Shown here: positions 1 through 6,966 of the stretch, one piece after another | How positions within the stretch are numbered: position 1 is the first letter of the stretch | Layout: each line of letters starts with the position of its first letter | Translations under genes and position numbers: made by a program | Notes under the pieces: model-generated | The model's database searches: none | What the model was told of the DNA's origin: nothing | Seen by the model: only the letters and a program-made list of their open reading frames with translations | Assembly: GCA_031257415.1 (NCBI GenBank) | Contig: JAIROR010000048.1 | Location: forward strand, 1 to 10,674 | Source of the DNA: Holosporales bacterium | GTDB taxonomy: Bacteria > Pseudomonadota > Alphaproteobacteria > RUG11792 | Reading direction: 5' to 3' | DNA length: 10,674 nt

Positions 1-192
1 CTCTTCTAGTTCCTCTTCTAGTTCCTCTTCTAGTTCCTCTTCTAGTTCCTCTTCTAGTTCCTCTTCTAGTTCCTCTTCTAGTTCCTCTTCTAGTTCCTCT
101 TCTAGTCCTTCTTCTGGTCCTTCTTCTAGTTCCTCTTCTAGTTCTTTTTCTAGTTCCTCTTCTAGTCCTTCTTCTAGTTCCTCTTCTAGTTC
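1..192 (+). repeat. 12-bp tandem repeat coding poly-Ser
   Basis: Sixteen consecutive 12-bp units, consensus CTCTTCTAGTTC, start at the window edge, so the array is probably longer. The first eight are identical; later ones carry point changes giving Pro, Gly or Phe. Read in the frame of the MORN gene, a unit gives four serines (TCT-TCT-AGT-TCC). Because the unit is a multiple of three, gain or loss of units changes linker length without shifting frame. Confidence 0.95.
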
Positions 193-3100
193 TTCTTTAC
201 CGGGTTATGAGGAATTGTTTGTGAAGTATGAATTGGGAAAAGGTTTTTGTATGTCTATTGTGCAATGTTTATTGCTCAAGAAGGAATGTGAAAAGGATAA
301 GTGTAAAGAGAAGGAAAGTAAGGGTCTTGAATGGTATGAAATGCCTAGATATCTTGTTAAGCCGTTTGAGCGTCTTGTCGGGTCGTGCGGCCAGAAAGAG
401 TTTAGGTTTGCTGAGTGGTGTTACTGTGTTGGGAAGTCAGCGTCGTATAACGTATTTTGGTCTATGGCATCTGAATGGTTGGAACGGTTTGAGGAGATCG
501 CGTCTAATCTGTCTGAATTTGCTTCGTTTTGTGAATGTTTTGGGGTTGTTCTGTCTCCTGGTATTAATAAAGCGATTGCAGGGATTGAGATGGAGGCGCC
601 GTTTATTAATGGAGGAGAGGCCGATCTTTGTTACGCTAAGCACTTGTGCAAAGTGGGCGTGGTGTTGTGCGAATTGCGCAGAGCTTTTCAAGAAAAGATG
701 AAAGAGGAAAAATTGAGCAGTCTAGGGCTTGAAGAGATAATGGTGGGAGTGAGCAAATTGTGCAATGGAGGCAAAAAGAGCACTAATAAAGAAAAGATAA
801 AAGAGGAAGATGAATTGAGCTCTGAAGGTGAAAAGGACGCTGAATTTATTGCTGTGCATCGAGCCGAACTTGTAGTGGTGCATAAAGAAGTCAAGTATAA
901 ATACTGCCAAATGTGTTATGAAAAATATTATCGTAAGTTGTGTGATATATTTGGGTTGCACGGATGGTTCACGTCGAAATTTGATAACTGGCTAAAGTTG
1001 TGTGAGGAGCGTCAAGAGCTCTTGAATGAACACAAGCAGCAGCAGAAAGAGAAACTTGAAAAAGAATCCAAATTGCATGTCGAATCACCTGAAGATCACA
1101 AGGGGCACCTTGGCAATGTGTTCAAAAAGCGCGATATCGAATATTCTAAATGGCGCGAGCAAAAACTTAAAGAGTTAGAAGGGAAGAAAGTGTGTGATTT
1201 CAAGTTAAAATTTAAAAAACCCAGCGAAGAGTACGAGACGATCAAAGATGAACTTGAGGTGATTTACGGTAAACTTAAGAAGAACAAAGGTAGATGGAAA
1301 GCAGTTGGCGAGAAACTCAAGAAGATTCCAGGTGAATTGAAAATAGTCGACGGTAAACTTAAGGACGACTCAGCGGAATTGGAAAGAGTCAAGCTCGGAG
1401 TTAAAGAGAACTCAACGGAATGGAACAAAGCCGACAGTAAATTTAAAGAGAATTCAGAAAAAAGGATAGAACTTGATAATAAACATAAAAAACGCCTCCG
1501 TGAACATGAAGAGTATAAAGGCAGATATACCCAAACCAAGCAAGATAAAACCAAGCAAGGTAAACCCAAGCAAGATGTTGTGACTAAGGGAGGTTACCAG
1601 TATGTCGAACGGAGTGGGGAAGGATATACTTATAAAGGCGAGTGTAAGGATGATAAAAAGAATGGATTTGGCAAATATATAGAAAAAGACGGTACCTACG
1701 AAGGCGAGTTTTTGGATGATAAAAAGAACGGATTTGGCGAATATAGGCTGAAGAACGGAGATCTCTATGAAGGCGAGTTTTTGAATGATAAAAAGAACGG
1801 ATATGGCGTATACAAGCAGAAGAATGGAAACCTATATGAAGGCGAGTTTTTGGATGATAAAAGGAATGGATTTGGCAAATATACCTGGGGAGATGGAGGT
1901 AGCTATGAAGGCGGGTTTAATGGTAGTAAGTTTAATGGATTGGGCAAATTTACGTATGCTGATAAAACTGTATACGAAGGCGAGTTTTTGAATGATAAAA
2001 AGAACGGATATGGCAAATATAGGCAGAAGAATGGAAACCTTTATGAAGGCGAGTTTAAGAATGATAAGTTTAATGGATATGGCGTATACAAGGAAGAAGA
2101 TGGATATACTTACGAAGGCAAGTTTGAGGATGGTTGCTTCAATGGATATGGCAAATATATGCAGAAGAACGGAGCCCTCTATGAATGCAAGTATGAGAAT
2201 GGTAGAAAGGAAGGATATGGTAGACTTACATTTCCTAACAATGATATTTATGAAGGCGAGTTTAAGGATGATTACCCTGTTGAAGTTGGCAAGTATACAG
2301 CTGCTAACGGAGATGTATACGAAAGAGAGAGGAACGGATATGGCAGATACAGTGGAAAAAACGGAGATGGATACGAAGGCGAGTTTAAGGATGGTGAGTT
2401 TAGTGGATATGGCAGATACAAGGGAGAAAACGGAGAGATATACGAAGGCAAGTTTAAGTGGGGTAAGTTTGACGGATATGGTAGATACAGTGGAAAAAAC
2501 GGAGAGATATACGAAGGCAAGTTTAAGTGGGGTAAGTTTGACGGATATGGCAGATACAGTGGAAAAGACGGAGAGATATACGAAGGCAAGTTTAAGGAAG
2601 GTGAGTTTAGTGGATATGGCAGAATTATATTTGCTAATGGGAGCGTATATTGTGGCGAGTTTGAGGGTGGTGTATTTTGCGGAAGAGGCATTTACAGTAA
2701 TAAACAGGGCATTCAGCTGGAGGGGTATTTCACGAACGATATTTTCCCTGCAGAACTTTATGCATACGCAATTGTTAATGGCTTTGTATATAAGGGCAAA
2801 CTTGTATATGGTGGTTTTGAACCAGATCAAGATGATTTTGTGTCAGATAGTCTTGTATTGAATAATCTGAACATCGGTTCTAGTGGTGGATTCAAAGTTA
2901 GACACCATGTAGTCGGAGTGGTCGAACACGCGCTTGCCAGTGTCAAACTTAAACTGCGTGAGAGAGGGGTTGCCTTCAATCCCCTGGGCTTCTCCCGTTT
3001 TCGGAGTACCGGCCCAAGCAGCAGTTCCAGCCCAAGCAGCAGCTCCAGCACTGCGTCCAGTTCCAGTTCTCTGAGCCCCAGCAGCTCCAGTTCTGTGTCC

Positions 3101-4285
3101 AGCTCTAGCAGCTTCAGCTCCAGTTCTAGTTCTCCGAGCCCCAGCACTGTGCTCAGTTCCAATCCTCCAAGCAGCAGTTCCAGCAGCCCAGAGGCTGTCC
3201 AAAAAACACCGGCCCCGGCCCCGGTCTCAATGGCTCAGTCCCATGAGAGAGTTGTCGAAAATAACGGCTCCAGTCCAGCGCCAGACTCAATAATCTCTGG
3301 GACTACAAGTGTCAAGCACAGAAATAGTTATGAGACCAACTCAATAATCTCTGGGACTACAAGTGTCAATAACCTAAATAGTTGTGAGACCAACTCAATA
3401 ATCTCTGAGACTGCAAATGTCAAGCACAGAAAAAGTTATGAGACCAACTCAATGATCTCTGAGACTGGGTCAATACTCTATATAAGTACAAATAATCAGA
3501 ATGGGGGCGTCTACAGCAGAAATAGTCAGGGTAATGATGCCGGGTCAACAATATCTATGAATGTCATCGAAGATCAGGATGGGGAAAGCCGAGTTTATTC
3601 AGAGAATTACACAGATGATCCCGGTCTAGATGCGAGTATCATCAGCAATGAGGCGGGATCGCCAGAAGATGGATACCACGACAGCTATGTGTATAATGAA
3701 AGCGGATATACGTACAGTGGATATATGAAGGATGGTAAACGTTATGGAGGTGGCGAATATCAAAATGACAAGGGCAAATACAAAGGCACATTCTTAAATG
3801 ATGAATTTGTAAGTGGCACATTCACTGATATTTGTAGCGGAGATGTATACAAGGGCGGATTTGTAATCAGCAAACGGAATGGGAAACCGACCGGGGGAGG
3901 CACATTTGTAGTAGGCGAGAGTAAGCTTGTAATCAATGATGCAACTTTCAATGATGGTAACATTGTAAAGGGTAAAGTTAAATACACTAACGGAAATGTA
4001 TACGAGGGCGAATTTAAGAACGGCAAGAGGCATGGGAAAGGCAAAATTATATACAATAAACCAGATAAGGAGAAAATCACTAAGCAAAGTGTTTATGCGA
4101 CCGAGTTCGTTGGAACATTTGAAGATGGTCGTGCTACGAATGGCACGATCAAATATAGTGATGGCCGTGTATACGATGGTCTTGTCGAACGCGGGTCGGG
4201 AAACGATGTGCACGAGCCTGGCAGGGAAGGTAGTAGCAGTACTTCTGATCATCATGGGCATCATCATGGGCATAAAAAGACGTAA
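2..4285 (+). CDS. Giant MORN-repeat protein, 5'-partial
   Basis: The frame is open from the left edge and shows 1427 residues before the TAA. A TTG at 215 could be taken as a start, but the same frame runs upstream through the serine tract without a stop, so the true start lies outside the window. Order of parts (visible residue numbers): Ser-rich tract 1-66; unique domain about 67-350 with roughly 18 cysteines; charged, probably helical region about 340-510; MORN block I about 542-939 with Y-E-G-E-F and N-G-[FY]-G signatures; linker; Ser-rich tract 1005-1063; four 18-residue repeats from 1096; MORN block II about 1236-1398; His-rich tail ending K-K-T. MORN repeats often mediate membrane-lipid or protein contacts. 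I see no catalytic motif and no membrane segment. A role at the host interface is inference only. The MORN identification is firm; the function is not. Confidence 0.93.
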   Translation, partial: SSSSSSSSSSSSSSSSSSSSSSSSSSSSSSSSSSSPSSGPSSSSSSSSFSSSSSSPSSSSSSSSSLPGYEELFVKYELGKGFCMSIVQCLLLKKECEKDKCKEKESKGLEWYEMPRYLVKPFERLVGSCGQKEFRFAEWCYCVGKSASYNVFWSMASEWLERFEEIASNLSEFASFCECFGVVLSPGINKAIAGIEMEAPFINGGEADLCYAKHLCKVGVVLCELRRAFQEKMKEEKLSSLGLEEIMVGVSKLCNGGKKSTNKEKIKEEDELSSEGEKDAEFIAVHRAELVVVHKEVKYKYCQMCYEKYYRKLCDIFGLHGWFTSKFDNWLKLCEERQELLNEHKQQQKEKLEKESKLHVESPEDHKGHLGNVFKKRDIEYSKWREQKLKELEGKKVCDFKLKFKKPSEEYETIKDELEVIYGKLKKNKGRWKAVGEKLKKIPGELKIVDGKLKDDSAELERVKLGVKENSTEWNKADSKFKENSEKRIELDNKHKKRLREHEEYKGRYTQTKQDKTKQGKPKQDVVTKGGYQYVERSGEGYTYKGECKDDKKNGFGKYIEKDGTYEGEFLDDKKNGFGEYRLKNGDLYEGEFLNDKKNGYGVYKQKNGNLYEGEFLDDKRNGFGKYTWGDGGSYEGGFNGSKFNGLGKFTYADKTVYEGEFLNDKKNGYGKYRQKNGNLYEGEFKNDKFNGYGVYKEEDGYTYEGKFEDGCFNGYGKYMQKNGALYECKYENGRKEGYGRLTFPNNDIYEGEFKDDYPVEVGKYTAANGDVYERERNGYGRYSGKNGDGYEGEFKDGEFSGYGRYKGENGEIYEGKFKWGKFDGYGRYSGKNGEIYEGKFKWGKFDGYGRYSGKDGEIYEGKFKEGEFSGYGRIIFANGSVYCGEFEGGVFCGRGIYSNKQGIQLEGYFTNDIFPAELYAYAIVNGFVYKGKLVYGGFEPDQDDFVSDSLVLNNLNIGSSGGFKVRHHVVGVVEHALASVKLKLRERGVAFNPLGFSRFRSTGPSSSSSPSSSSSTASSSSSLSPSSSSSVSSSSSFSSSSSSPSPSTVLSSNPPSSSSSSPEAVQKTPAPAPVSMAQSHERVVENNGSSPAPDSIISGTTSVKHRNSYETNSIISGTTSVNNLNSCETNSIISETANVKHRKSYETNSMISETGSILYISTNNQNGGVYSRNSQGNDAGSTISMNVIEDQDGESRVYSENYTDDPGLDASIISNEAGSPEDGYHDSYVYNESGYTYSGYMKDGKRYGGGEYQNDKGKYKGTFLNDEFVSGTFTDICSGDVYKGGFVISKRNGKPTGGGTFVVGESKLVINDATFNDGNIVKGKVKYTNGNVYEGEFKNGKRHGKGKIIYNKPDKEKITKQSVYATEFVGTFEDGRATNGTIKYSDGRVYDGLVERGSGNDVHEPGREGSSSTSDHHGHHHGHKKT
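1247..1498 (+). repeat. Six 14-residue (42-bp) helical repeats
   Basis: The stretch divides without gaps into six 14-residue units. Examples are DELEVIYGKLKKNK, GELKIVDGKLKDDS and TEWNKADSKFKENS. A K-L/F-K pair recurs at unit positions 9-11, with an acidic or aromatic start. Fourteen residues equal two heptads, so a regular amphipathic helix or coiled coil is likely just before MORN block I. The nucleotide units have diverged, so this is an old expansion. Confidence 0.75.
1625..2818 (+). repeat. MORN block I, about 17 repeats of 23 residues
   Basis: Units are 69 bp, typified by Y-E-G-E-F-x-D-x-K-x-N-G-[FY]-G-x-Y. The units at 2441-2509 and 2510-2578 differ at only two bases. The unit at 1766 and the one at 1973 are near-identical and lie exactly three units (207 bp) apart, suggesting block duplication. 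One unit near 2318-2371 has lost five residues. The last two units, beyond about 2690, are degenerate. Confidence 0.93.
3014..3190 (+). repeat. Internal Ser/Pro-rich low-complexity linker
   Basis: About 60 residues, mostly serine in runs of five or six broken by Pro, Thr-Ala, Leu-Ser-Pro, Val or Phe. Serine codons here are mainly AGC, TCC and AGT, unlike the TCT/AGT/TCC pattern of the N-terminal array, so the two tracts look independently expanded. It separates the two MORN blocks. Confidence 0.85.
3287..3481 (+). repeat. 54-bp tandem repeat, four copies
   Basis: Copies start at 3287, 3341, 3395 and 3449, exactly 54 bp apart. Each begins with Ser-[IM]-Ile-Ser and the first three end with Ser-[YC]-Glu-Thr-Asn. 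The fourth is recognisable only in its first half. The unit is in frame with the MORN gene and adds 18 residues per copy. Confidence 0.9.
3707..4195 (+). repeat. MORN block II, about six diverged repeats
   Basis: A second group of MORN units with Y-x-G-x-[FMY] and G-x-G-x-[FY] signatures. Only one unit (near 4000-4060, Y-E-G-E-F-K-N-G-K-R-H-G-K-G) is canonical; the rest are diverged or carry insertions. There is no near-identical neighbouring pair as in block I, so this block appears older or under different constraint. Confidence 0.75.
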
Positions 4286-4317
4286 AAAAGAAATAAAAGC
4301 AAGCAATTATTTCCTGC

Positions 4318-4346
4318 GGAGGAGCGATTTATTTTTCGTCTCCTCC
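4318..4346 (+). terminator. Hairpin downstream of the MORN gene
   Basis: GGAGGAG (4318-4324) pairs perfectly with CTCCTCC (4340-4346) around an AT-rich loop, 32 bases after the MORN stop. The loop can extend pairing by a few bases with one bulge. No T-run follows directly, so it may end or stabilise the transcript rather than be a classical intrinsic terminator. Confidence 0.45.
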
Positions 4347-4608
4347 CATCGTTGCGAAACAAAAAATCTTTTGGTACATAGACTAAAGTATACCCAAATA
4401 CCAAAAGATTGCCCGAGAGGAGGCAGGTTGCCATTGGTATTTCTGGGGGATTCCGGGTTAATCCACAATCTTTCGTTGATTTGGTATATAGACGCAGGTT
4501 CGAGCTTTGAAAGGCGGTTCTTTATTTAATTTCAATTGGAGGCGTTGTAAATTTGTCCCAGCGCGCGAAGATTATTCGAAAAATTGGAAAATGTTGAAGA
4601 GAAATGGG
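4347..4608. other. Intergenic region between MORN gene and HU
   Basis: No convincing gene. The left half is occupied by the nested palindromes described separately. The rest, about 4492-4608, shows no recognised RNA or coding signal. A plus-strand frame stays open through the palindromes to 4529 but has no initiation context and overlaps the end of the MORN gene in another frame. Confidence 0.6.
4365..4491. repeat. Palindromic element, copy 1 (compound)
   Basis: Two overlapping inverted repeats share an arm. AATCTTTTGGTA (4365-4376) is perfectly complementary to TACCAAAAGATT (4399-4410). AAAGATTG (4404-4411) then pairs with CAATCTTT (4466-4473) further right. Flanking bases continue the symmetry imperfectly: TATACCCAAAT near 4389 against ATTTGGTATATAGAC near 4477-4491. 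The core GCCATTGGTATTTC and the end TCCACAATCTTT match the element at 6967-7047, so this is a dispersed family, not a chance hairpin. Confidence 0.75.
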
Positions 4609-4636
4609 TTGACGGGGTGGCGCCTCTGTAGATACT
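4609..4636 (+). promoter_or_regulatory. Promoter of the HU gene
   Basis: TTGACG (4609-4614), a 16-base spacer, then GATACT (4631-4636), continuing as GATACTATAAG. Transcription would begin about 35 bases before the HU start. The same -10 sequence GATACTAT, at 17-base spacing from TTGACC, occurs before the minus-strand repeat-protein gene, which supports both calls. Confidence 0.6.
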
Positions 4637-4678
4637 ATAAGCTTGTTTTGTATACCGTTGTTTTTAGAGGAACTTGAG

Positions 4679-4966
4679 ATGAATAAGGTTGAGCTGGTGG
4701 CTAGTATGGCTGAGAAGTCTGGTTTGAGGAAGGTTGAAGCCGAAAAGGCGCTCGACGCGTTTGTGGCTTCTGTCGAAGAGGAGCTGGCTAATAAAGGAGA
4801 GATAAGATTAGTTGGTTTCGGGACTTTCCTAATATCCAGAAGAGCGGCTTCGGAGGGGCGCAATCCAAAGACTGGGGCTCCGATTTCTATTCCTGCGAGG
4901 AATATCCCTAAATTTCGTCCAGGAAAGCAACTTAGGGATGCAGTAGAGACTGGAGGAACAGCTTAA
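4679..4966 (+). CDS. HU-family DNA-binding protein
   Basis: A 95-residue histone-like protein, close to the usual ~90 for HU. It forms dimers that bend and compact DNA in the nucleoid. The signature G-F-G-T-F is at residues 46-50 and the DNA-intercalating arm motif G-R-N-P-K-T-G at 60-66, with Pro63 at the expected place. The basic segment P-K-F-R-P-G-K-Q-L-R follows. The ATG at 4679 was chosen because AGAGG (4666-4670) lies eight bases upstream and the family start M-N-K-x-E-L fits; an upstream in-frame TTG (4643) would add 12 atypical residues. It has its own promoter and is followed after 23 bases by a tRNA gene. HU or an IHF-like paralogue cannot be separated from sequence alone; HU is likelier because the start and arm are typical. 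Confidence 0.93.
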   Translation: MNKVELVASMAEKSGLRKVEAEKALDAFVASVEEELANKGEIRLVGFGTFLISRRAASEGRNPKTGAPISIPARNIPKFRPGKQLRDAVETGGTA

Positions 4967-4973
4967 AAAGTGT

Positions 4974-4979
4974 TATACT
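4974..4979 (+). promoter_or_regulatory. Possible -10 box of the tRNA-Val gene
   Basis: TATACT lies 10 bases before the first tRNA base, inside the 23-base gap after the HU stop. The matching -35 region would sit in the last HU codons and is weak. The tRNA may instead be read through from HU. Confidence 0.35.
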
Positions 4980-4989
4980 ATTATCAGTG

Positions 4990-5064
4990 GGGCGATTGGC
5001 TCAGTGGTAGAGCACCTCGTTTACACCGAGGGGGTCGGCGGTTCGAATCCGTCATCGCCCACCA
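4990..5064 (+). tRNA. tRNA-Val (anticodon UAC), CCA encoded
   Basis: A full cloverleaf can be drawn. The acceptor stem GGGCGAT pairs with ATCGCCC, the D stem GCTC with GAGC, and the anticodon stem CCTCG with CGAGG around the loop TTTACAC, which gives anticodon TAC at 5022-5024. The T arm GGCGG-TTCGAAT-CCGTC has one G-T wobble. The discriminator is A (5061), followed by encoded CCA. The wobble U allows reading of GUA and, with modification, other valine codons. Confidence 0.97.
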
Positions 5065-5187
5065 CTGTATTTCCGTTCTGGAGATGGGACGGTAGGAGGG
5101 CAGCGTCCGGGGATGCCGGTTGAGGTGGTGTGTTTTGGAGTGAGAGCGTCGGAAGGGGCCAGCGAATTGGTATGATGGGAGTGAGGT

Positions 5188-6960
5188 GTGGTGGCGAAGA
5201 GTGTTGGGAGTGCCGTCGGTAGAATGATCCAGAAGAGTCTCTTTTTTCCTGTGATTGTTATTCTTATTCTGTTGAGTTCTTTTTTGGTGTCGTGGCAGCC
5301 GTGTTGCGCTGCTGTGACAACGAGGAGCTCTATAGTAGGTGATAATGGTGGCCAGGGATATTGGGTTGCCGTTGACTTCAAGATTCCTCCCGGAGAGCAT
5401 GTGACGGCTCCCGGCAGCAAATGGGATACCGCGGCCCCGAGATTCAATTGGAAAAATGCCAAGATTCTGAACGTTGTGTGGCCGGCGAGCGAGGTTCTTT
5501 CGGGGGAGGAAGGATATAGAGGCTATTCTAAGGATTTTTCGGTATTGTTCTATTTGAAGCACGAGCCTGTCGATTTGCGGCTGGAAGGAGTGACAAGTTT
5601 GAGAGGCGATCTTGGGAAGGATGCCGTCGCTTGTGAAGTATTCTATGTATTATGCGGAACGGCATGTCTTCCCGTGACAGAAAAGGTTGTTGTGAAGAAT
5701 GACGGCCTTTTGAAACAAGAAGAAATTAAAAGAGCCCTCGAAGTATTATCGGATACTGGAGATTATGGTTTTTTTCTGGTACTTGCTATGGCTTTTCTTG
5801 GGGGGCTGATATTGAACTGCATGCCGTGCGTCTTTCCGATTCTATCAATAAAGATCTTCAGCCTCTTGAAGCATGGAGGCAAGCTGAACAGGCAAAGCTT
5901 AATTATTCAAGGATGCCTTTTCACTATTGGAACGATTGCTACGTTTTCTTTTCTTGGAACAATTCTATTTTTTCTTAAAGAGGCAGGAGAAAGCGTCGGA
6001 TGGGGTTTCTACATGCAGAACCCTATATTTGTGTTACTGCTGCTTTTGATATTCATTTGCTGCGCCCTGTATTTCTTTGAAGTTTTCACGTTTCCGGCAG
6101 TTGGTTTCATAAATAAGATTGGCGAGAGTGGGAAATTATATGTCAATGCTTTCTTAAATGGAGTATTCACAAGTGTGGCCTCTGGCGTGTGCGTAGGGCC
6201 ATTTCTCGGGGTTGCCTTGTCTTCGGCGCTTGCATACGACGATTATACTTTATCATTGGCAGTATTTAGTGCACTTGGCCTCGGCGTTGCTTCTCCGTTT
6301 CTCGCTATCTCAACTATTCCGCACCTGTATAGTCTTCTCCCCAGTCCTGGAGCATGGATGAAAACAATAAAAGAGTTTATGGGATTCGCGATGATCTTGT
6401 CGTGCGTGTGGCTTATGTATACGCTGTGTTGCCAAATTCCTATCAACGATGCATTTGTTGTAATAGGTATTTGCGTTTGTTTTGCGATGTTCGTCTGGTT
6501 ATTTGGCAAATTAACGAATTCGCGAATTGGACGAGGACTTGTCGCCATCTGCATCCTAACGAGTTTTAATTTCGCGTGGCGTCATATTGCAGATATTGTA
6601 GTGCCGGATCAGCAGCGGTCGCAGATTGTATGGGAGCCTTTTTCGTTTGAGAGATTTGAAAACCTGAAGAAAGACGGAAAGGCGGTATTTATAAATTTTA
6701 CGGCTTCGTGGTGCCTCACTTGCAGTCTCAATAAAAGCGTCCTAGAAAGTAAAGAGGTTGCCGACGCATTTAAAGAGCACGGAGTCGTCGCACTCGTTGC
6801 TGATTGGACAAATGAAAGCAAGGAGATTGCCGACGCTCTGTCAATGTTTGGTTATAATTCGATTCCGTTGTATGTGTATTATTCCCCTACTTCCCACAAA
6901 ACAATAATCTTGCCCTCATTACTTCGAATAAGCGATATAATCTCTTCACTTCCGAAATAA
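5188..6960 (+). CDS. dsbD: DsbD/ScsB-like thiol:disulfide transporter
   Basis: This 590-residue inner-membrane protein has the three-part plan of DsbD, which carries electrons from cytoplasmic thioredoxin to periplasmic thiols. A signal sequence is at about 14-42. The periplasmic domain (45-185) has C156-x3-C160 before L-P, the spacing typical of ScsB-type N domains rather than E. coli DsbD. A hydrophobic core with about eight segments (195-465) has C214 in M-P-C-V-F-P and C335 in G-V-C-V-G-P-F, the expected redox pair. The C-terminal thioredoxin domain has W508-C-L-T-C512 and cis-proline P560. GTG 5188 is chosen because GGGAG (5177-5181) lies six bases upstream; GTG 5191 and ATG 5224 (giving M-I-Q-K-S-L-F-F) are alternatives. 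It follows the tRNA by 123 bases with no clear promoter. Whether it serves DsbC/DsbG-like partners, cytochrome c maturation or metal tolerance cannot be told here. Confidence 0.92.
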   Translation: MVAKSVGSAVGRMIQKSLFFPVIVILILLSSFLVSWQPCCAAVTTRSSIVGDNGGQGYWVAVDFKIPPGEHVTAPGSKWDTAAPRFNWKNAKILNVVWPASEVLSGEEGYRGYSKDFSVLFYLKHEPVDLRLEGVTSLRGDLGKDAVACEVFYVLCGTACLPVTEKVVVKNDGLLKQEEIKRALEVLSDTGDYGFFLVLAMAFLGGLILNCMPCVFPILSIKIFSLLKHGGKLNRQSLIIQGCLFTIGTIATFSFLGTILFFLKEAGESVGWGFYMQNPIFVLLLLLIFICCALYFFEVFTFPAVGFINKIGESGKLYVNAFLNGVFTSVASGVCVGPFLGVALSSALAYDDYTLSLAVFSALGLGVASPFLAISTIPHLYSLLPSPGAWMKTIKEFMGFAMILSCVWLMYTLCCQIPINDAFVVIGICVCFAMFVWLFGKLTNSRIGRGLVAICILTSFNFAWRHIADIVVPDQQRSQIVWEPFSFERFENLKKDGKAVFINFTASWCLTCSLNKSVLESKEVADAFKEHGVVALVADWTNESKEIADALSMFGYNSIPLYVYYSPTSHKTIILPSLLRISDIISSLPK

Positions 6961-6966
6961 ACAGTC

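Noticed and set aside
1..192. CRISPR array
   Set aside because: The repeats are 12 bp, directly adjacent with no spacers, and in frame with a protein.
215..217. TTG as the start of the MORN protein
   Set aside because: The same frame is open upstream to the left edge through the serine tract, and no ribosome binding site precedes the TTG.
1832..2830. Long minus-strand frame of 332 residues opposite MORN block I
   Set aside because: It mirrors the 69-bp repeats; stop-free antisense frames are expected when the repeat unit lacks antisense stops.
4286..4491. Insertion sequence remnant
   Set aside because: There are inverted repeats but no transposase fragment and no visible target duplication.
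4389..4529. Small gene or tRNA-like RNA after the MORN gene
   Set aside because: GGTTCGAGC near 4497 resembles a T loop but no cloverleaf can be drawn; the open frame has no start context.
4984..5562. Minus-strand frame of 192 residues across the tRNA
   Set aside because: Its tail is the well-known artefact of translating a tRNA in reverse, and it overlaps the real dsbD gene.
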